Assembly (NCBI GenBank): GCA_017431185.1
Contig: JAFRLP010000570.1
Span: 1 to 10,648, forward strand
Origin: Victivallales bacterium
GTDB lineage: Bacteria > Verrucomicrobiota > Lentisphaeria > Oligosphaerales > Oligosphaeraceae
Direction of reading: 5' to 3'
Length of the DNA: 10,648 bases
This document shows positions 7,290 to 10,648 of the stretch, piece by piece. The notes under the pieces are model-generated. The model was given only the letters and a program-made list of their open reading frames with translations. It was not told where the DNA came from and made no database searches. The translations under genes and the position numbers were made by a program. Positions within the stretch are counted from its first letter, which is position 1. Every line of letters starts with the position of its first letter.

Positions 7290-8699
7290 ATGCCATTGCC
7301 GTTTCCTGTCACCGAGATGAATCCCGCGTATGATTACTTGATTCCGCACCCATACCAGTATGCCGTGCATGAGGGCTTTTTCTCGTTGGAACGTCCTGTT
7401 CGGGTGGGGGACGGTTTGAGACAAATTGCTTCGCGACTTCGCTTTTTTGGCGCCCAAGTGTCACAGGAAGCCACTGCGTCCATTGATGTGATCGCGGGGG
7501 CGGGGCTTTTGCCGGAGGGGTTCACCTTGGAGGTCACGCCTGACCGGATTGTCCTCAAGGCAGGAGATGCCGCAGGGCGTTTATATGGGACGAATGCATT
7601 GGAACAGCTGCTGTGGATTGCCTTCCGGTGGGGGGCAAATGCCGCCAGGCTGGAATGCGGTGTGGTGCAGGACAGGCCGCGTTATCGCTGGCGGGGCTTG
7701 ATGCTGGACTCGGCAAGACATTTCCAGAATCGTGAGACCATCTTGGATATTCTGCGCCTGATGGGGAAACTTCGTCTCAACCGCTTCCACTGGCATTTGA
7801 CGGATGCGCAGGCCTGGCGAATCCCCGCAAAAGGCGCTCCTGAGCTCAATGGCCGGGGAGATTGGGAGGACGGCGCATATACCGAGGAGGATTTTGTCGC
7901 CATCCGTGAAGAGGCGGCGCGCCAGTGTATTGAGATTTTGCCGGAAATCGACATGCCGGGTCACAACGTGTTCCTGCTGGGCATCCATCCCGAGCTGCGA
8001 TGCAATCCTGAAGTCCATGGTTGGGAGTTTTGTTTGTCCAATCCCGCCTCGATGGAGTTCATGAAGGCACGGTTGCTGGAGGCGATGGAGCTTTTGCCGG
8101 AATGCCGTGTGGTGCATATCGGTGATGACGAATGCGGCACCAGCCATTGGGACAACTGTCCGAAATGCCAGGCAAAGATCCGCGAGTTGGGGCTCAAGGA
8201 CTCCCGTGGGCTCGAACAATGGTTCGTCACAGAAATCTGCAATTTCCTGCTCGGACATGGGCGAACTCCGATGGTCTGGGGAACCAAGCTCAATCCGCCG
8301 AAGCAGACCATTCTCCAATGCTGGGGCAATGAATGTGATATGGTCACTTGCGCCGCCCATGACAACAATCCCGTGGTGTCCTCCATCGACCATGCATATT
8401 ATCTGGATTATCCACAGGATGACGAGGATCCGCACTCTGACCCGATGACGCCCGTCACTGATATGGATACCTACTGCTCCACTGTGGGGGCACACATGGT
8501 GGACTATCTGGGAGACCGGTTGCTCGGCGCCGAAGCTCCGCTTTGGACGGAGTTGGTGCCGCAGTGGCGAGTGCGGGTGAAGTTATTGGATCGCGCAATC
8601 GCGCTCTCTGAAGCGACTTGGAGCCAACAGTGCCACAAGCATTACCGGAATTTCCTGCAACGCAAACGCGGACTGGAATTGGCCGGATATGTTTGGTGA
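7290..8699 (+). CDS. GH20 beta-N-acetylhexosaminidase (469 aa)
   Basis: Family 20 enzymes release terminal beta-linked GlcNAc or GalNAc by substrate-assisted catalysis. Residues about 10-125 form the N-terminal GH20b-like domain. The catalytic barrel starts at YRWRGLMLDSARHF (132-145) and continues with RFHWHLTDAQAWR (165-177), LPEIDMPGHN (217-226), HIGDDE (276-281) and GAEAPLWTEL (413-422). The catalytic pair Asp280-Glu281 is intact. The usual HxGGDE is HxGDDE here, with Asp279 replacing the second glycine. The C-terminus is at the end of the barrel, without additional modules. I chose the ATG at 7290; the open frame reaches back to 7191 through the palindrome with a non-conserved extension, and the ATG at 7317 is also possible. 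No signal peptide is seen with these starts, so it is probably cytoplasmic and acts on imported oligosaccharides. Confidence 0.93.
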   Translation: MPLPFPVTEMNPAYDYLIPHPYQYAVHEGFFSLERPVRVGDGLRQIASRLRFFGAQVSQEATASIDVIAGAGLLPEGFTLEVTPDRIVLKAGDAAGRLYGTNALEQLLWIAFRWGANAARLECGVVQDRPRYRWRGLMLDSARHFQNRETILDILRLMGKLRLNRFHWHLTDAQAWRIPAKGAPELNGRGDWEDGAYTEEDFVAIREEAARQCIEILPEIDMPGHNVFLLGIHPELRCNPEVHGWEFCLSNPASMEFMKARLLEAMELLPECRVVHIGDDECGTSHWDNCPKCQAKIRELGLKDSRGLEQWFVTEICNFLLGHGRTPMVWGTKLNPPKQTILQCWGNECDMVTCAAHDNNPVVSSIDHAYYLDYPQDDEDPHSDPMTPVTDMDTYCSTVGAHMVDYLGDRLLGAEAPLWTELVPQWRVRVKLLDRAIALSEATWSQQCHKHYRNFLQRKRGLELAGYVW

Positions 8700-8795
8700 A
8701 CCGGGCAAGGCATCAGGCGTTTGTCATCGGTGTCGCTTTGGCGTGGGATTTCCGCTTCATGCCCCATGTCAAAGGCAAGATGGAATTACGAATAA

Positions 8796-10211
8796 TTACT
8801 CGGAGGTGCTTCGTTCAGCCGTCGGCTGATTCATTATCGCTTTTTTCTTGAATTGCGTGCTGAAAAGAAGCAGACAGATGCCGCAGATTCCAAAAATCAA
8901 CGGTCCATAGATAATGCCAACGAGGCCAAAAGTCTGTAGACCGCCAAGAATCGCGAAGAATAGCACCAGGTAGGACATGCCAGTCTTCCCGGTTTTCTTC
9001 ATGATCAGGGGACGCAGCAGGTTGTCAATGTTCGCTACCAGTAGTCCGCAGGAGCAGAAGACAAACCATCCTTGCCAGGTTTGCCCTGTGGCAAAGAGAT
9101 AAAGGGATGCTGGAATCCAAATGAGTGTGGTGCCGACAACCGGGATGATGGAGCACATGCCCAGCATGACTCCCCAAAAAAGTGCCGGTATTCCGACAAT
9201 GCGGAAGATGATCATTGCGATGATGCTTTGGCACAGAGCAGTTCCTAAGATACTGAATGCAATAGAGCTAGAGACTTCTCTAATACGCTGGATGACCTGG
9301 CGTTGCTCCTCCATTTCCAACGGAATGATGCTTCGCGCGTAGCTCATGATGTTTTCGCCATCATAGAAGACAAAGAACATCACAAAAAGCATCAAAAAGA
9401 AATTAAAAACTGTCAGCCAGGTTTTCGAAAGGATCTTTACTAAAAGTTTCAGGGCACCGCTTAGAAGCGTCCGGCTGGCGTTTACCAAAACGCTGGTAAC
9501 TTTCTGCGGATCGATGCGCGGCAGCTCCTCGTCCTTAATCTTTGCTGGTACATTATCTGTATGGGAGGAATGTGAGTCCTCTTCGGGAGAGGCAAGCTCA
9601 AGCTCGCCTGCGTTGGCAGAGTCGATATTTGACATGGGCGGCATGAGGTGTTGTAACCCTTCGTCTTCGGTGTCACTGGAGGTTGAAACAGTGAAGAGTT
9701 GAAAGTCCAGGAAGAACTTGCGCGCTAACTCATGGCGATTGACGGCTTCGATTGCCTGCGGAACCTGACTCGGCAATTCTTTTTCAAGCCAAATTGCCGT
9801 TGAACGCAGGGTGGTCATGCCTTGCTTGGCCAATTGGATCGTAAAAAGAGTGACTGGAATAACGATGATGAGGAAAACAAGCGCTACCGACAAAATCGCC
9901 GCCCGGCGACGAATCTGCCCTTGAATCTTGGTTTCGTAAAATCTTCGACGTTCTTTCTCTTTGGGGGGCTTCTGGTGAAGGACTTGATTCCGAAAATAAA
10001 AGTCCATGCGTTCGACGAGTCGCCGAATCCGTCGATGAAATGGCATCAGCACACTTGCAAGCAAACTCCCAAGAATTATGGCATTCAATTCTGCTCGAAT
10101 CAGATAGATTGCAGAACAAAAAACGATTGCCGTTAGACTGAGAAAAGCGAGTTTGGCAATGTTGGTTGCCCAGGCGGAAGAAGATTGGAGATTCGTAGAG
10201 GCGGATGGCAT
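8796..10211 (-). CDS. AI-2E/PerM-family transporter-like membrane protein (471 aa)
   Basis: The AI-2E/PerM family comprises multi-spanning inner-membrane proteins named after the E. coli autoinducer-2 exporter TqsA; most members have unknown or ion-related substrates. Hydrophobic segments lie at about 18-38, 40-57 and 104-126, with a C-terminal cluster at about 262-284, 318-338, 340-372, 380-394 and 412-452. The family's conserved C-terminal elements are visible: NLLRPLIM (397-404) and GLQTFGLVGIIYGPLIFG (424-441). The family's soluble loop carries an acidic, Ser-rich insert (about 176-230) that I do not recall from typical members. A basic stretch at 59-103 (RRIRRL...KEKERRR...RRR) faces the cytoplasm. 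It lies 31 nt downstream of the MraY-like gene and is probably co-transcribed. The start at 10211 fits the first transmembrane segment. Name it by family only; a signalling role cannot be inferred. Confidence 0.9.
   Translation of the reverse strand: MPSASTNLQSSSAWATNIAKLAFLSLTAIVFCSAIYLIRAELNAIILGSLLASVLMPFHRRIRRLVERMDFYFRNQVLHQKPPKEKERRRFYETKIQGQIRRRAAILSVALVFLIIVIPVTLFTIQLAKQGMTTLRSTAIWLEKELPSQVPQAIEAVNRHELARKFFLDFQLFTVSTSSDTEDEGLQHLMPPMSNIDSANAGELELASPEEDSHSSHTDNVPAKIKDEELPRIDPQKVTSVLVNASRTLLSGALKLLVKILSKTWLTVFNFFLMLFVMFFVFYDGENIMSYARSIIPLEMEEQRQVIQRIREVSSSIAFSILGTALCQSIIAMIIFRIVGIPALFWGVMLGMCSIIPVVGTTLIWIPASLYLFATGQTWQGWFVFCSCGLLVANIDNLLRPLIMKKTGKTGMSYLVLFFAILGGLQTFGLVGIIYGPLIFGICGICLLLFSTQFKKKAIMNQPTAERSTSE
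8815..8846 (+). terminator. Weak hairpin and T-run, possible terminator for the GH20 gene
   Basis: TCAGCC (8815-8820) and GGCTGA (8824-8829) form a perfect 6-bp stem with a GTC loop, and six Ts follow at 8841-8846. The T-run starts 11 nt after the stem, which is far for an intrinsic terminator. The hairpin lies inside the 3' end of the convergent AI-2E-family gene. The convergent layout makes a terminator plausible; the structure is marginal. Confidence 0.25.
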
Positions 10212-10242
10212 GGCGACAAAGACGCAATTCGATTTCTTAAGT

Positions 10243-10648
10243 TTAACGCAATTTGATCATTACGATGATGACCAATGGCATGATTGCGGTCTGAAGTAGC
10301 ATGAAGCGAATGAGAACTTGCGAGTCCGACCATCCGAGATTCTTGCGGCAGTGGTCATGGACAGGAAACCGATAGTGGTGAAGGAAACGGACGAGCAGAC
10401 ATTGCTTTGCGGCTTCCTCGTCCGTCGCGAAGTTTTCTGGGTGGATGGGATTGGCGACGATGGAGCGGGGCGGGCGCGTGTCGTAACCCATTTTTTTCAT
10501 GAGCCGTAGGAGTATAAGCTTGATCAGACCGGCTCCACCATTGATGAAAAGAATGGGGGCCGCCACTAGAAACATGAGAGGATTGCCGGAAACCAGGACG
10601 GAAATGCCTATGAGCAGGCCATAAAACCGACTTCCGGCACCTCCCATC
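10243..10648 (-). CDS. MraY-like glycosyl-1-phosphate transferase, C-terminal end (partial, enters from the right edge)
   Basis: This resembles the C-terminal third of the MraY/WecA superfamily. MraY transfers phospho-MurNAc-pentapeptide to undecaprenyl phosphate, forming lipid I at the inner membrane. The visible 134 residues begin with MGGAGSR, the counterpart of MGDxGS. Two hydrophobic spans follow, then a polar insert (about 54-90), then FPVHDHCRKNLGWSDSQVLIRF, aligning with the MraY segment P-H-H-H-F-E-x-x-G-W-x-E-x-x-V-x-x-RF. It closes with a final span and IKLR, like the LKLR end of many MraY proteins. Two departures stand out. The magnesium-binding Asp of MGD is Gly (GGT at 10641-10639), and the HHH motif reads HDH. 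The polar insert is also unusual. It may be a divergent true mraY or a paralog; the rest of the gene is needed to choose. It sits 31 nt upstream of the AI-2E-family gene. Confidence 0.7.
   Translation of the reverse strand, partial: MGGAGSRFYGLLIGISVLVSGNPLMFLVAAPILFINGGAGLIKLILLRLMKKMGYDTRPPRSIVANPIHPENFATDEEAAKQCLLVRFLHHYRFPVHDHCRKNLGWSDSQVLIRFMLLQTAIMPLVIIVMIKLR

Noticed and set aside
7581..8495. 304-codon open frame on the minus strand
   Set aside because: It lies entirely antisense to the GH20 catalytic domain and has no domain-like features or gene-like context.
1..10648. CRISPR array, tRNA or rRNA gene, insertion sequence or prophage module
   Set aside because: No regularly spaced repeats, tRNA-like cloverleaf sequences, transposase motifs or phage structural proteins were seen on reading both strands.

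Overview
The window looks like an ordinary stretch of bacterial chromosome, GC-moderate with AT-rich intergenic gaps. The protein style suggests the PVC superphylum, possibly Lentisphaerota/Victivallis-like. Supporting signs are a eukaryotic-type isoleucyl-tRNA synthetase (HYGH variant), a large secreted CBM9-like/glycosidase-like protein, a cytoplasmic GH20 enzyme and a near absence of recognisable Shine-Dalgarno sequences. The phylum assignment is inference, not proof.

Layout. Positions 1-2758, all on the minus strand, form a compact run read right to left: peptide deformylase (def), a 322-aa multi-spanning membrane protein, a 275-aa membrane protein with a coiled coil, and the 5' end of ileS, which leaves the window at its left edge. 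Spacings are 3, 7 and 50 nt, so this is probably an operon joining protein maturation and translation with two uncharacterised envelope proteins. Positions 2841-5690 (minus) encode a 949-aa secreted protein with an N-terminal CBM9-like domain and a C-terminal TIM-barrel-like glycosidase domain. Positions 5834-6156 (minus) hold a decayed, internally deleted polysaccharide deacetylase pseudogene with an in-frame stop and two frame changes. Positions 6182-7138 (minus) encode a nucleoside-hydrolase-like protein. It is divergent from a GH20 beta-N-acetylhexosaminidase (plus, 7290-8699), and a 40-bp near-perfect palindrome lies between the two starts. Positions 8796-10648 (minus) carry an AI-2E/PerM-family membrane protein preceded by the C-terminal end of an MraY-like glycosyl-1-phosphate transferase that enters from the right edge.

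How they fit together. The middle of the window (2841-8699) resembles a small carbohydrate-scavenging island: hexosaminidase, nucleoside-hydrolase-like enzyme, former deacetylase and exported glycan-binding protein. The palindrome is the best candidate for its control site. The two flanks are housekeeping (translation on the left, envelope on the right). I found no RNA genes, CRISPR arrays, insertion sequences or prophage genes, and no convincing new multi-gene defence or mobile system. The most noteworthy points are the deacetylase relic, the palindrome, and active-site departures in the MraY-like, GH20 and nucleoside-hydrolase-like proteins.
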